Assembly: GCA_009829735.1 (NCBI GenBank)
Contig: CM020620.1
Coordinates: 9,254,545-9,318,544 of the forward strand
Length of the DNA stretch: 64,000 nucleotides
Source: Pyropia yezoensis
Lineage: Eukaryota; Rhodophyta; Bangiophyceae; Bangiales; Bangiaceae
Direction of reading: 5' to 3'
The notes under the pieces were generated by a model that saw only the letters and a program-made list of their open reading frames with translations, ran no database searches and was not told where the DNA came from. Shown piece after piece: positions 1 through 10,418 of the stretch (position 1 is the stretch's first letter; every line of letters starts with the position of its first letter). The position numbers were made by a program, and so were the translations under genes.

Positions 1-57
1 CGCGTCGCTTTTTTTTTGTCTTGTTCTTGGAGGACTCCCCTAGAGCCCGCAGCCGTC

Positions 58-870
58 TCAGGCCGCCGGTGGTGCCGCGCCCCCACCGCAGCAGCCACCG
101 CCGCCTCCACGGGCGGGCGTCATCCACTGGCCACCACCGCCTGTTGCCGCCGCCGCCGCCTCGTTGCCGCCGCCGCAGGCACTCCCACCGCAGGCACCCC
201 CACCACAGGCGTCCCCACCCTCCGTGTCATCCTTCTTCGGTGCCGCGTCCACGGTGCCGCCCTCCCCGCCACAGGCACCTCCACCGCAGCAGCCCCCCCC
301 CTCCTCCTCCTCGGGTGCCCCCCCCCCACCCTCTACTGCCCCCCCCGTCCCTGTCGACAAGGGTGCGTCGCCGACCACCCAAGGCACCCCCCCCGCCAGA
401 CGGGCCACCGCCGCGTCCCCCCCCAGCGCGGCCACCGCCCCATCCACCGCGGCGGCGACAACGTCCTCCCCGCCGCCCGCGTCGGGTGACGACCAGGCGC
501 CAACGGCAGTCACCAATGCGGCCGCCGCCTCACCGACCGCCGCCGCCGGCTCCGCGGGCCCACGGGCACTCTCCCCACCCGCCGCAGTCATTGCTGCCGA
601 CGCCGCAGGTGCAACCCCCCTTGCCGTCTTGACACCCCCTGCAGCAGCGGTGGCGGCGGCAGCGGCGGCGGCGGCGACGGCGCCAGCCAAGAAGGCGGGC
701 CGCGCCACCGCGACTGCCCCCGCAGCGGCGGCGGGCGGGACAGCCGCGTCCAGCGCCGCCGCACGCGCGTCGCCTGCGGCGGCAGCGTAGGCGGCCTTGG
801 CCGCCCGCGCGGCCGTGATGGCCGTGTCGTGCGCTGGCAGGCGGTCCGGCTCGTCCCCCGCGTCTTCCAT
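58..870 (-). CDS. Ala-rich protein with Cys-Gly clusters, hypothetical
   Basis: A minus-strand frame of about 270 codons opens with an ATG at 868-870 (protein start MEDAGDEPDRLPAHDTAI). Residues 15-180 are Ala-rich and would form helices. The C-terminal third is Gly-rich with repeated CCGGGACGG-type clusters, which could bind metal or form disulfides. No known domain is recognised. The opposite strand also has a long Pro/Ala frame (164-790). I prefer the minus frame because its first 60 residues have normal mixed composition and an acidic N terminus, whereas the plus frame is low complexity from the start. The G/C runs make the exact C terminus unsure. It is unclear whether the gene extends beyond the window start. 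Confidence 0.4.
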   Translation of the reverse strand: MEDAGDEPDRLPAHDTAITAARAAKAAYAAAAGDARAAALDAAVPPAAAAGAVAVARPAFLAGAVAAAAAAAATAAAGGVKTARGVAPAASAAMTAAGGESARGPAEPAAAVGEAAAALVTAVGAWSSPDAGGGEDVVAAAVDGAVAALGGDAAVARLAGGVPWVVGDAPLSTGTGGAVEGGGGAPEEEEGGGCCGGGACGGEGGTVDAAPKKDDTEGGDACGGGACGGSACGGGNEAAAAATGGGGQWMTPARGGGGGCCGGGAAPPAA

Positions 871-1987
871 CCTTTGGTTGAGAGGGGGAAAGGGGGGGGG
901 GGCGACGGGGGGCAGAACGGAAAGAGCGCAGGGGAATGGGCGAGGGCGAGGGTGGTGGTGAGGCGAGCGGGGCACCCAATGACGACCCGGGGCGAGCGTG
1001 GGGATGTATCGTCGGCTTGAGGAGCTTTACTTGGTACATAGGGCCCTATGTCCACCAATCCCTAGCTAGGGAGAGGGCGCTTGACGGCAGCGTCGGGGGG
1101 GGGGTTAAAATGTGCAATACACATTTCGCAACGCTGTGCAGTACAGGCCTGTATACGGTACAGCTCCAGTGACAGCATCGCAGTCGGTCTCAACTCACGT
1201 AAGTACATCCAACTGTCAAGAAGCCGGCCTCATTCGTCCGCCTCTCTTTCGGGCCCCTCACCCACCTTCGTCCCTATCGGGTTGTGCCATCCCCACCTCC
1301 GCTCTCTCCGAGCCCTCCCACCCTGCCCTTCTCTCATCGGCTTCAACTCCCGCGGCTGCCACGAGCCGCCGTCGCCCCGGCAGCCTGCCCAGCGCTCTGA
1401 CCTGTCTGCCTACGGGCGCTGTCGCCTGCGCGCGCAACCGCGTGACGCGCTCGTCTCACGGCCGCCGTTGTCTCCCACTCCCCCCTCTTCCTCCCTCCGC
1501 TCATCCCTCTGGTGGATGCGCCATGGCATGACGCGGGCCCCGTGTGGTCGGGGCGGCTGTGGTTGGCGCGCGGCCGGCAATGGTTGCCTGTGCCACGCGC
1601 TGGCGCCATGGCATCTACGAAAAGCAGCCTTTGGCGGTGGGGAACGGCGGGCGGCACTGGGCGGAGGGCACGGCTGTGGGGGTGGGCTGTGGCTGTGGCT
1701 GTGAGAGGGCATTGGCCGCTGCACTGCGGGTGGCAGTGTTGGGACGGGTAGCGCTACGGCTGCCTCCACTGCGTGTGCCATGGGTGGCAGAGGGTGGTTA
1801 AGATGCCGCCGCCCTCGGTGGGACGGGAACCCTCCAAATTCCTCACCATCAGCCCACTCTACACCCTCTCACTCCAGCCACCCTCCCCTCCCTTGGACAC
1901 TCCCCTTTCCAACCACCCGCATTCTTCCAACCACCCTCGTCGCGGCCAATTTCCCCACCCGCGACCAACCCCCCTCCTGCCACCATC
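871..1987. other. Intergenic stretch, no supported gene
   Basis: No frame here has convincing protein-like composition on either strand. The frames of 80-200 codons overlap on both strands, as expected from GC-rich DNA. The left part is the likely upstream region of the minus-strand gene ending at 870 and holds two perfect palindromes. The right part is the pyrimidine-rich 5' flank of the plus-strand gene starting at 1988. Confidence 0.6.
1036..1072. promoter_or_regulatory. Twin perfect palindromes upstream of the minus-strand gene
   Basis: Positions 1036-1051 read ACATAGGGCCCTATGT and 1059-1072 read TCCCTAGCTAGGGA. Both are perfect palindromes, 7 bases apart, and both share the half-site (C)CCTA. 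They lie 166-202 bases upstream of the start codon at 870. A dimeric regulator site is possible; no binding protein is identified. Confidence 0.4.
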
Positions 1988-2971
1988 ATGGGTGCGCGCC
2001 GCTCTCTTGTCGTGGCCGTTGCCGCCGTGACCGCCACCGCCGCCGTCGCATCATCTGTGGTGGCCGCGTCAGTGGCCCCATCGGACCGGACGTTTGTCGT
2101 TGTCCACAAGCCGGTGGTGGTGGCGCCGACGCGGGCACCGACGCCCAAGCCAACCCCTTGCCTCGTCAAGTATGACTGCTCCACCTCCCGCATCGTCGCC
2201 GCCCAGTGCCCGATGGTCGTCCGGCAGGCGGTGGCGTGCCACGGCAGCGGCGGCCACAAGTGGGCCGCCCACAAGCTTGGGCCCACCACCTGCTACGCCA
2301 ACGTGACGGTGTCGCGGCCGTGCAACAAGACGGTGAAGGTGGCACGTACGTGCGTAAAGGCATGTGCGACACCGGTGCCGACGCCGTGCACGCGCAGCGT
2401 GGCTTGCAACAAGGTGGAGACGGTGGACGTGGACTGCTCGACGACCACGCCAGTGGTGGTAGCGTGCCCAAAGACGGCCGAGTTCTTTGACGCGGCGGGC
2501 AAGCCGCTGGCCATCTGCCAGACGCTGAAGAAGACGGCCAAGACCTGCACCAAGGAGGTGGTGACGGCAGCCAAGTGCGTGGTGCCGTGTGCGACGGCCA
2601 AGGCGACGCGGGCTCCCCGGGCGACGCGGGCGCCCAAGGCGGCGGTGGTGCAGAAGAAGGGGGTGCTGGGGGTGCCGACCAAGACGTGGGTGAACCTGCT
2701 TGGCAAGGTGGTGACGGCGGTTGTGAACAAGAAGGGCGGTGTGGTGGTGGCGCCGACCGCGGCGCCCACGGCCGCCCCTACGGCCTCTCCCACCGCGGCG
2801 CCCACCGCCGTCCCCACCGCCACGTCGTCGCCGCCAACGTCCGTGTCGGCGGGCAATGGTGGCAATGGCGGCAACGGTGGGGCCGGCCCCAACGGTGGCA
2901 ACGGCGGCGCCGGTGGTGTGGGCGGCGATGCGGTCATTGACGCGTCGCCCGCCGCGCGGTTTGACTACTGA
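1988..2971 (+). CDS. Secreted Cys-rich protein with PT-repeat and GGN tail
   Basis: This is a 327-codon frame with an ATG at 1988 in good context (ATCATGG). Residues 1-27 form a hydrophobic Ala/Val signal peptide. Residues 50-205 hold 16 cysteines spaced about 8-15 apart, often in V-A-C or V-x-C contexts, enough for eight disulfides, with possible N-glycosylation sites (NVT, NKT). A short basic spacer (RAPRATRAPK) follows. Then comes a Thr/Ala/Pro repeat of PTAA type at about residues 253-280, typical of O-glycosylated or wall-anchored linkers, and a Gly-Asn run (GGNGGNGG) before the C-terminal RFDY. I infer an extracellular or cell-wall protein. No named family is recognised. It appears intronless and is the best supported small gene of the window. 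Confidence 0.8.
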   Translation: MGARRSLVVAVAAVTATAAVASSVVAASVAPSDRTFVVVHKPVVVAPTRAPTPKPTPCLVKYDCSTSRIVAAQCPMVVRQAVACHGSGGHKWAAHKLGPTTCYANVTVSRPCNKTVKVARTCVKACATPVPTPCTRSVACNKVETVDVDCSTTTPVVVACPKTAEFFDAAGKPLAICQTLKKTAKTCTKEVVTAAKCVVPCATAKATRAPRATRAPKAAVVQKKGVLGVPTKTWVNLLGKVVTAVVNKKGGVVVAPTAAPTAAPTASPTAAPTAVPTATSSPPTSVSAGNGGNGGNGGAGPNGGNGGAGGVGGDAVIDASPAARFDY

Positions 2972-3737
2972 GGCTGCGCCCGCCGGCTCGGCGGCATCGC
3001 CCTTGACTGCCTCTGCCTCTGCCCCTGTCTTGTGATGTAACTCGTAAAAAACACGCTCCTGTTTGGTACTCCTCTCGCCGACCCCGGTCCTTTGAACGCC
3101 GTCATCCCCGCCCGTCGCGCCCCCCGCTTTGGTGGGCAGCCGTCTGCCATTGGCGGGCCACCGCAACCCACGCAAAGGGCACCACCTCCATCGCCGTCGC
3201 CGCCTCGGTGCCACCAACGAGCGTCCAGCACGCCACCCTCACCCCCGCCCCCCCCCCCTTCCACCCCCTCCCCACCAACAACCTCATCACGACCACCATG
3301 GCGCGCACGTCCCCTCTCCGCCCCTCCCCCCGCCAAAAGCGCCCTGCGGGCAGTGGCGAGCGTGACACCCCGCCCGCGAGAGATGAGCGCGGATGGGCAA
3401 CCGCGGGGGGCTGCGTCGGTGGCCAGCGTGGGCCGGGCGGGGGTGGCAGTGGCGGGGGTGGGGGAAGGGAGCTCCCTGCCGCGATGGGTATGACATGCCA
3501 CGGCGTGAGGGGTGGCGGCAAGGGTCATCTTTGTTTTTTCTCTCTTTTCGGAACGGAGCGCCCGCCGGGGTCCCACCCACCCGCCTCCCCCGCCGCACCG
3601 CGTGGCGGCCGTCGCCAGTGGGGGCGACAGCCACTGCGGCGCCACGGGGCCCCCGCCGCGGGGGCGTGTGCCGCTGCCAGATACAACGGCGGCACTGCCG
3701 GCCCCGGGCCGCGCCCGCCCATCCGCCGCTTGCCTAC
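2972..3737. other. Intergenic stretch between convergent genes
   Basis: This stretch lies between the plus-strand secreted protein gene and the minus-strand helicase gene, which point at each other. It holds Pro-rich chance frames on both strands and no recognisable domain. It probably contains both 3' untranslated regions. Confidence 0.5.
3036..3040 (+). terminator. Possible poly(A) signal TGTAA
   Basis: TGTAA lies 65 bases after the stop codon of the secreted Cys-rich gene and is followed by an A-run. TGTAA is a known polyadenylation signal in green algae; its use here is inferred only from position. Confidence 0.3.
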
Positions 3738-6700
3738 CTACCCCTCCCCCCCCCCCCCCCCCCCCCCCCCCCACAGGCGCGCGCGCGCACGCACCCGACG
3801 GGCGGCGGGAGCCCCTCCCCCCCTCCGCTCAGGCCTCGGCCTTGGCCGTGACGCCGCCGCCGCCGCCGCCGCCGCCGCCACGGCCGCCACCCCCACCGCC
3901 GCCACCCCCCCCACCGTCGGGTGGGGCGGGCACCCCCACACCCCCTCCCGCCGCGCCCGTCCCCCCCCGGCCGGCGCCGCGGCGAGCGCCACCACCGCCG
4001 CCGCCGCGGCGGCGGGCGTCGCCACCTCCACCACCTCCCCCCCCGGGCGGCGTAGGCCGAGCGTGGGCGTACCCCCCGCCGCCGCCCACACCCGCTCCCA
4101 GCCGCCACCCCACGCATCGCCGCCGGCGGTCGTGGCGGCCGCTTTGCCCTTCCCCTCCTTCTCCCCATCCCCCTCTGGCCCCCCCGCTGGCTCCCCCCCC
4201 CCCTCCCTCCCATCCTCGCCTCCCCCCAACGCGGGGGATTCCGCGGTGGCACCCCCCCACCCCCAGCCGACCAGCCGCGCCAGCTCCGCCGACTCCCCAA
4301 ACACCACCAGCCCCGCCGTCGGGAGGCCGGCCCACCCCCACGGCCCCGCCGCGCCGGCCGTCACCACCAGCAGCAGCGCCACCCCCGCGGGCAGGCGCCC
4401 GCCCGGCAGCACGCCGGCAGGCACGCCCAGGGCGGTCGCCCCCGCCCACGCGGTGCGGGCGGCAAAGACGGCGGTGGTGTGGGCGAGGCCCGCCGCCGTC
4501 GGCGCCGCCACCGCCACCGCCCCGGGGGGGGTGCCGGACAGGACGGCGTACTGGTAGGCGGCCGCAGCGTACTCGGACTGCGCGTGGCCGCCGCCCGTGA
4601 CCGCCACCGCCTGGACGGCGCGTGCGAGGCCAGGGGGGGGCGGGGGGGGCAAGGCGACGCCGCGCGGCGCCAAGCCCGCCAAGGGGGACCCGCCGCCCGT
4701 CCCGGCGGTGGCAGCGGCGGCGGCGGCGGCGGGGGCGGCCCCGTCGGCCTTGGCTGGGGGAGGCGACGAGGCAGCGTCCGCAGCCGCCGCGGCGGCGGCG
4801 GCCGCCCCCCCCCCCGCGGGGGGAGGGGCGGGAGCGCCACTGGCAGCGGCGGCAACGGGCGCGGCGGCCACACCCGGGTAGCGCCCTCCGAGTGCGTGCA
4901 CCACCGCAGGCGCCACGCCCCACACGCGGTCGAGGGCGACGAGGCGCCCCCCCCCCCCCCCCCCCCCGGCCGCCCGCGCCGCTGCAACGGCCGCCGCAAA
5001 CGGGGTGGCGGACGGGTCCCCCGGCGGGGGCACCCCCGGCGGGGGCGCGTCGCCCACGAGCACCACCCGCGCCAGGCGGCGGCGGCGCCCCGTGGCGGCC
5101 GCCACCACCCCCGCCGCCGCCGCCGCCGACAGCCCGTGCGCGTCGTCCACCACCACCGCCGCCGGCGCGGCGGCGGCCACGTCGGCGGCCGCACCGGGCG
5201 CCGCCGCCGCCGCCGCGTCGGCCGCCGTCAGCGTCGCCAGCAGGGAGGAGAGGGCGTAGGCACGGGCGGCGGCGGGGGGGACCAGCGTCAGGGGGCGGGC
5301 GGCGGCCAGGGCGGCCGCCGCCGCGGCCGTCGCGGCGCCGCCCGCGGTGGCGGCGTAGGCCCCCGCCGCGTCGGTCGACGCGGCAATGTGCGCGGCGGTG
5401 GGCGCGTCGACGCCCGCGGCGGCGGCGGCGGCGGCGATCGCCCGCCGCAGCGCGCCGACGCGGGCGGTGGCGGCGGGGAGGAGCGCCGAGTCGCCCGCGG
5501 TGGCCACCGCCGCTGGCGGCGGCGGCGGCGGGAGGCCCGCCAACGGGGGGGGGGGGGTCCCGCCCCCACCGCCGCCCCGCCGCCGCCAGCCGCTGCCGCC
5601 GCCGACAGCAGCAGCACGGGGGCACCCGCCGCGGACAGGGCCGCCGCAATGGCGGCGGCGGTGGTGGTCTTGCCGCTCCGCGGCGGGCCCGCGACGAGCG
5701 TCAGCGCGCCCACGGCAGCGGGCGACACGGCCGCGGCGACCGCCGCTGCCTGCGAGGCGCTGGGCACCACCGCCGTCGCCGAGGTGGACGCGGCGCCGCC
5801 GCCGGTGGCGGGCGCCGCCGCGGCAGAGGCGGGCGCCGCGGCAGCAGCGGCGGCGGCGCGACGCCTGCGCCACGGCCGCGGCGGCACCCCGCTGCCGCCC
5901 GTCCCCGGCGGCAGCCCACACAGGGCGGCGAGCGCCCAGCCCGCTCGCCCCGACGAGTGTGCCGCGACCGCCGCCGCCGCCGCCGTGGTGGCACCCCGAA
6001 AGTCCGCGACCAGCTCGGCGGGCAGGAGCAGGGCCGACTCAAACGAGGAGCCCCCGCCGCCACCCCCACCGCCGCCAACCCCACCGCGCCCCCCCCCGCG
6101 GCCGCGGGCGCCACCGCCGCTGGACGCACCCCACACAGCGGCAAGCCAGGGCTTCTCCCCCCCCCCGCCGCCGCCGCCGCCGCCGCCGGGCGGTGGGTGG
6201 CGGTAGGACGCGGCGTCCACGTCGAGCGTCACCCGCCCGCCCGCGGAGGAGCCCGCCACGGTGGCGACGCGCGCCAGCCGCGGCAAGCCGCCGCCGCCGT
6301 CGCCGCCGCCACCCCCACCCAACAGCAGCAGCACCGCACCGGGGGGTAGCGGCCTCCCGCCACCCCCCCCGCCGCCGCCACCCCCCACCCGTGGGGTCAC
6401 ACGCGCAGACAGGCGGGCGGGGGCGCCCGCGCCGGTGGGCGCCGCCACCAGCACCAGCGCGGCCACGTCGAGCACTGGCATACCGCCGACGGCGCCAGCC
6501 GCTGCTGCTGCCGCCGCGGCGCGGGCGGCGGCGCCCCAAAACGCCCGCACCGCAGCCGCCCGGAGGCCGTCGGCGACGCTGGCGGGCGCTCCCGCCGGCC
6601 CCGGCAGCGGCACCGCTGGTGCTGCCCCCGCCGCCGACGTCACCAGGTGCGCCTCGGTCGGCCACGGCGGCAGCGCGGCCACGTCGTCAGCCGCCCAGTC

Positions 6701-7646
6701 GCCAGCGTCGGCGGCGGCCGCCACCGCCGCTGCGGCCTCCCGCCCATACACGTCTGCGAGGGCAGACGCCACCGCGGGCGGCGCCGCCGCCACCGCCGCC
6801 GCCAGCGACGGCGCGACGGCCACCGACCGGACACCCTCAGCGGTGGCAGCGTCCCAGGTGGCGGCTGGGGGCTCACCCTGGCTGCCAGCCGCGGCCGTGG
6901 CGACACCCTTCCCCTGCGGGCCGCCCGCGGCGGCGGCATCCCACGCCAGCTGCGCCAGCGCTTCGACGCGCGCCGCCGCCGCCGCGGCGCGGGCGTCGGC
7001 CGAGGCGCCGCCCGCCCACGCGGCCGCCCGCCGCACCGCGCCAGCCGCCGCGGCCGAGGTCGCCCCGCCCGCTGCCTCAATGGCCGGCAGGGCGGCGGCG
7101 ACCAGCGGGGCTGCCACCTCGCGGCGCCCCACCGCCGCGCCGGGGCCGCCAACGAGGGCGGTCGCGAGGGCCAAGTACGCCGACATCGCTGCCGCCCGGT
7201 CGGCGGCCACAGGGCCACCACCACCACCACCACCACCACCACCACCACCACCACCACCACCACCGCCGCCGCCCCTACAAGCCGCCTCTGCGTCAGCGAC
7301 GGCAGCGGCAGAGACGGCGGGCAGCCAGGCGGCGCCCAACCAGCGTCGTCGCGCTGATGCGGACAGGGCGCCGTCCCGCGCCGAGCCGCGCGCGCCCCCC
7401 CCCGCCCGCCGTGACGCGCGGGCCACCGCCGCCTCCGCGGCGGCTGGGTCGGACGCGGTCGCCACCGCGACCGCCCGCGCGCCACGCGAGAGGCCGTCCA
7501 CCCAGGCGGCGGGCGACAGCAGCGCCGCCAACGCCGCCGCCGCGGGGGGGCAGACCGACGCGGCCGCCCAGGCGGCGGCCCAAAAGCGCAGCCGCGCCGC
7601 GCGATGGCGTGGCGGCAGCGGTGGGGCGGGTGCGATGCCGCCGCTG

Positions 7647-7678
<32 letters not shown>

Positions 7679-8503
7679 CACCACATCCGATGCCGCTAGC
7701 GCAGCGATAAATGGCGGCCACGCGGGCGCCGCCGCCGCCGCCGTCGGCGCCACGCCCCCCCACGGGGTGCCCGCCGCAGCACGCGCGGCCAGCACCGCTG
7801 CAGTGGCGGTGAGGAGGTCAGCCGACGGGGGCGTCCCCGGGGAACCAGCGGTGTCGGCGCCCCCCCCCCCCTCGTCCCCCCCGCCGCCCCCTGCCACCGG
7901 CACCGGCACCCCCCCCACGGCCGCCTCCACCGCCGGCCACAGCACCCGCGACAGCAGCCCCGCGGCGTCGAGGCGGGCGGTTCGCGCGGCGGCGCCCGCG
8001 TCGGCGGCGGTCAGGTGGTCGGCCAGGAGGGCGGCCAGGACGGGGGTACCCAGCGGCGGTGGCCCGCCGCCGGCGGGGGCGGGTGGGAAGGCCCCGTCCA
8101 GGTAGGCGGCGGCGTCAAAGGGAACGGGGGGGGGGCGCGGCAGGGGGGGGGGGCGGGGGGGAGCGCCGCCGCCGCCGCCGCCACCGCCGCGGCCGCCACC
8201 GCCGCCGCCGCCGCTGGGCCGGCGGATGGCCCCGCGCAGGGGGGGGGGCGCGCCGCGGCCGCCGCGGCCGCCTCGGCCACCGCCTCGGCCACCGCCGCGG
8301 CCACCGCCTCGGCCACCGCCGCGTCCACCACCGCCGCCGCCGCCACCGCCGCCGCGGCCGCCGAAACCGCTGCGGCCTCCGCCGCCGCCACCACTGCCGC
8401 CACGGCCGCCACCGCCAAAACCGCCGCGGCCGCCGCCGTCACGAGACGGGGCACCCCCCCCCCTGCCGTGGGCGGGCGGCCCGTGAGGGGGAGGTGGCCC
8501 CAT
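3738..8503 (-). CDS. RGG-box SF1 helicase, UPF1/DNA2-NAM7-like
   Basis: The likely start is the ATG at 8501-8503 (MGPPPPHGPPAHGRGGG) in good context; the whole is about 1,590 codons. Residues 10-110 are RGG/FGG repeats, as in RNA-binding proteins. The middle is Ala-rich and helical. Helicase motifs follow in order: motif I GPPRSGKTTT near residue 940, motif II VVVDDAHG near 1115, motif III VLVGDAPPP near 1147, LDRVWGVAP (equivalent to the Q-Y-R-M motif) near 1190, and a motif IV-like segment near 1310. This order is that of DNA2/NAM7 helicases, which unwind RNA or DNA using ATP. Motif II has D-D-A-H instead of the usual D-E-A. The frame changes at the G13 run at 5545-5557, which looks like a length error or a true frameshift. 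The end may be 3738 or 3829. Confidence 0.6.
3746..3772. repeat. C27 homopolymer
   Basis: This is an uninterrupted run of 27 C, followed by ACAG and a GCGC-rich stretch. It lies at the 3' edge of the helicase frame and makes the exact end of that gene uncertain. Runs this long can fold as G-quadruplex or i-motif and are prone to length errors in sequencing. Confidence 0.85.
7215..7264. repeat. (CCA)n trinucleotide run inside the helicase gene
   Basis: About 16 CCA/ACC triplets in a row. On the coding (minus) strand they encode a poly-Gly stretch in the Ala-rich middle region of the helicase. The length is likely polymorphic. Confidence 0.85.
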
Positions 8504-9038
8504 GGGTGCGGCCACCAATGTGAGACGGTAGCGCGGTAGCGGTGACCGTGAGCAGTCGGTATCCGGGAGAGGCGGGGGGGGTGAGGGGGCGGGGTGGGGG
8601 GCAGCGGGCAGCCGGCAGGAGAGCCCCAGGGGCGGCGGCGGCGGCAGCCAGGGATGCACCAGTGGCGGCGGGGTAGAGATGCACCCGCAGCCAAAGACAG
8701 GGGAGCGGCAGCGGCGGCGCGGGGCCACACCCCCAGGGCCGAGGCGCGCGCCGACGTGCAGAGGGGAGGTGGCGTGGACGGCGCCGAGCGCGACGGCGGC
8801 GGCAGTCGTAGCGCGACGCGACAAACGACCAAGGGCGGGGTCAGTGGCGGGGATCAACCCCCAACCAAATTTCCACGCCACAAAGACGACTTGGGGTCCG
8901 AAATGTGAAGGAAAACAAGTTCGTGGCTCGTATGTACCGGTGCCACGTGGTCCCCCCGCGCCTCTTGTCTCCTGTTATTTAAAAATCGAGCCGGACTTCT
9001 TTCGTAGGTGCAACGTGGCGAGAAAAGTCCGCAGGGAC
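8504..9038. other. Divergent intergenic region, likely shared promoter
   Basis: This separates the minus-strand helicase from the plus-strand putative spliced gene. Its left part is GC-rich and could be helicase 5' UTR, because the helicase frame stays open upstream of the chosen start. The right part, from about 8880, is markedly more AT-rich and carries a G-box and a TATA-like element. Confidence 0.5.
8943..8986 (+). promoter_or_regulatory. G-box plus TATA-like element
   Basis: CCACGTGG at 8943-8950 is a perfect G-box palindrome, the class bound by plant and algal bZIP or bHLH factors. TATTTAAAAAT at 8976-8986 is a TATA-like element 25 bases downstream. The pair sits 50-95 bases before the ATG at 9039, which fits a promoter for the plus-strand gene. 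Confidence 0.4.
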
Positions 9039-10418
9039 ATGCTCACGCGCACCACGCAGGTTGCGATAGGTGTGGCCAATGCATCACTCGCCGACCCCAC
9101 GCGCTCGGCACGACCCAACCCCCCGCGCTGGCAAGCGCCGCCCCCCCACCTTCACCCCACTCCCGTCCTTTCCAACCGTACGTTTACGCTTGTACACACC
9201 CGGAGCGGGGCGCGCGTGATGGTTCCCGACGCGGACCTCTCCGACGCGTTTGACTCGCTGCTTAACGTTGAGGCCGACGCAGCCGCCGCGGCGGCCGTGG
9301 AGGGCGCCGCGACCGCAGGTGCTGCTGGCGCCGTTGAGGGCGCCGCCGTCGGCTGGACCGCCGGCAGTGACCTGTCCAAGGAGGCCTTTTTCTACGCGTA
9401 CGTCCGACCGCCAGCGGGGTGTGACCCTTCGCGGTGGGGTACCGCGTGGCTTGTGGTGCTGTCTCCGGAGTTGGTTGGCGGTCGCTGCCGGCAGACAGGC
9501 CTCTTTTCTCCACGCCCTCCGGCTGTGACCGGCGCGCTCACGGCAAGCCTTGGTCGCGCACGCTTTGGGTGACCGTGTCGCTGGCAGCGGTTGGGTCCCC
9601 CTCCCTCCCCCGACCATCCCCGCCCTTCTTGTCTGCTTGCTTCCCCCTGCCGCCCCACCCTTTCCTGTCGCTGTCTCTGTCGCTTCTGTTTGTCCCACTT
9701 CCACTTGCACAGGGGGGCCACCGCCCTGTGGGCGTCCATGGTGGACGACCTGCCCCCACGGTACGCGCCCGTTCTCCTCTCTATTCCTCCCACACCCTCC
9801 TGTCGCCTCCGCCGGACGTTGCCGACTCTACCCGCGCGCCCCACCAGGACGTGCGCTCGCGCATCACCACCTGTTGCACAGCGGTGGGCGGGGGAGGCGG
9901 TGGGCTGACCCGCACGTGAGCTGTGACAGTGGGCGGCGGCCGGGCGACTGGTGGAGGCGGGGCCGCCGCGGCGGTCTTGGGCGCTTCCGTCCGACGCTGC
10001 TGCGTCCAGGCCACGGAGCGTGGTGGGCTTCATTGTTGCTGGTGTCAAGGGACTCTAACCGACGCATTTGTGGCTCTCCAGATGGAATGTATGCCTTGTT
10101 GTTATTGCCGCTCCTGCTTGTTTCTCGTTCCCCCCCTTCCACCCCGCTTGCCGTTATTGCCGCGGCACTCGAAGCGCCCAGCGCGCGGTCATCACGGCGT
10201 CGGCAGCGGCGGCGAGCGCCACCGCCGCGGTCGTCACAATCTCGCCGGCCCCCAACGCCGCCGCCCCCACCGCCGACGTGGCGGCTGCGGTTGCCGCCGC
10301 GCGGCGCCCGTTCCGCACTGCCGCCGCGCTGGTCGCCGCCGCCACCCGCTCCCCACCGTGCCGCTACCCGTGGGCCCGCCGCGTCACAGATGGGGGGGCC
10401 GACGAGGACGCGTTTTGA
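9039..10418 (+). CDS. Putative multi-exon gene, function unknown
   Basis: The first exon probably starts at the ATG at 9039 or the one at 9219 and runs to about 9570. It encodes an ordinary-looking segment: FTLVHTRSGARVM, then MVPDADLSDAFDSLLNVE, an Ala/Gly linker, and DLSKEAFFYAYVRPP with a Trp-rich end. A GT donor near 9571 and a pyrimidine-rich acceptor ending CACAG at 9716 define a likely short intron that keeps the frame (next residues ATALWASMVDDLPP). Further acceptors end CACCAG near 9849 and CTCCAG near 10080. The last exon would end with RRVTDGGADEDAF and a stop at 10418. Exon joins after the second exon are not settled. No family is recognised. Confidence 0.35.

Noticed and set aside
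8226-8486. Plus-strand poly-Pro/Arg frame
   Set aside because: It is the complement of the RGG-repeat N terminus of the helicase.
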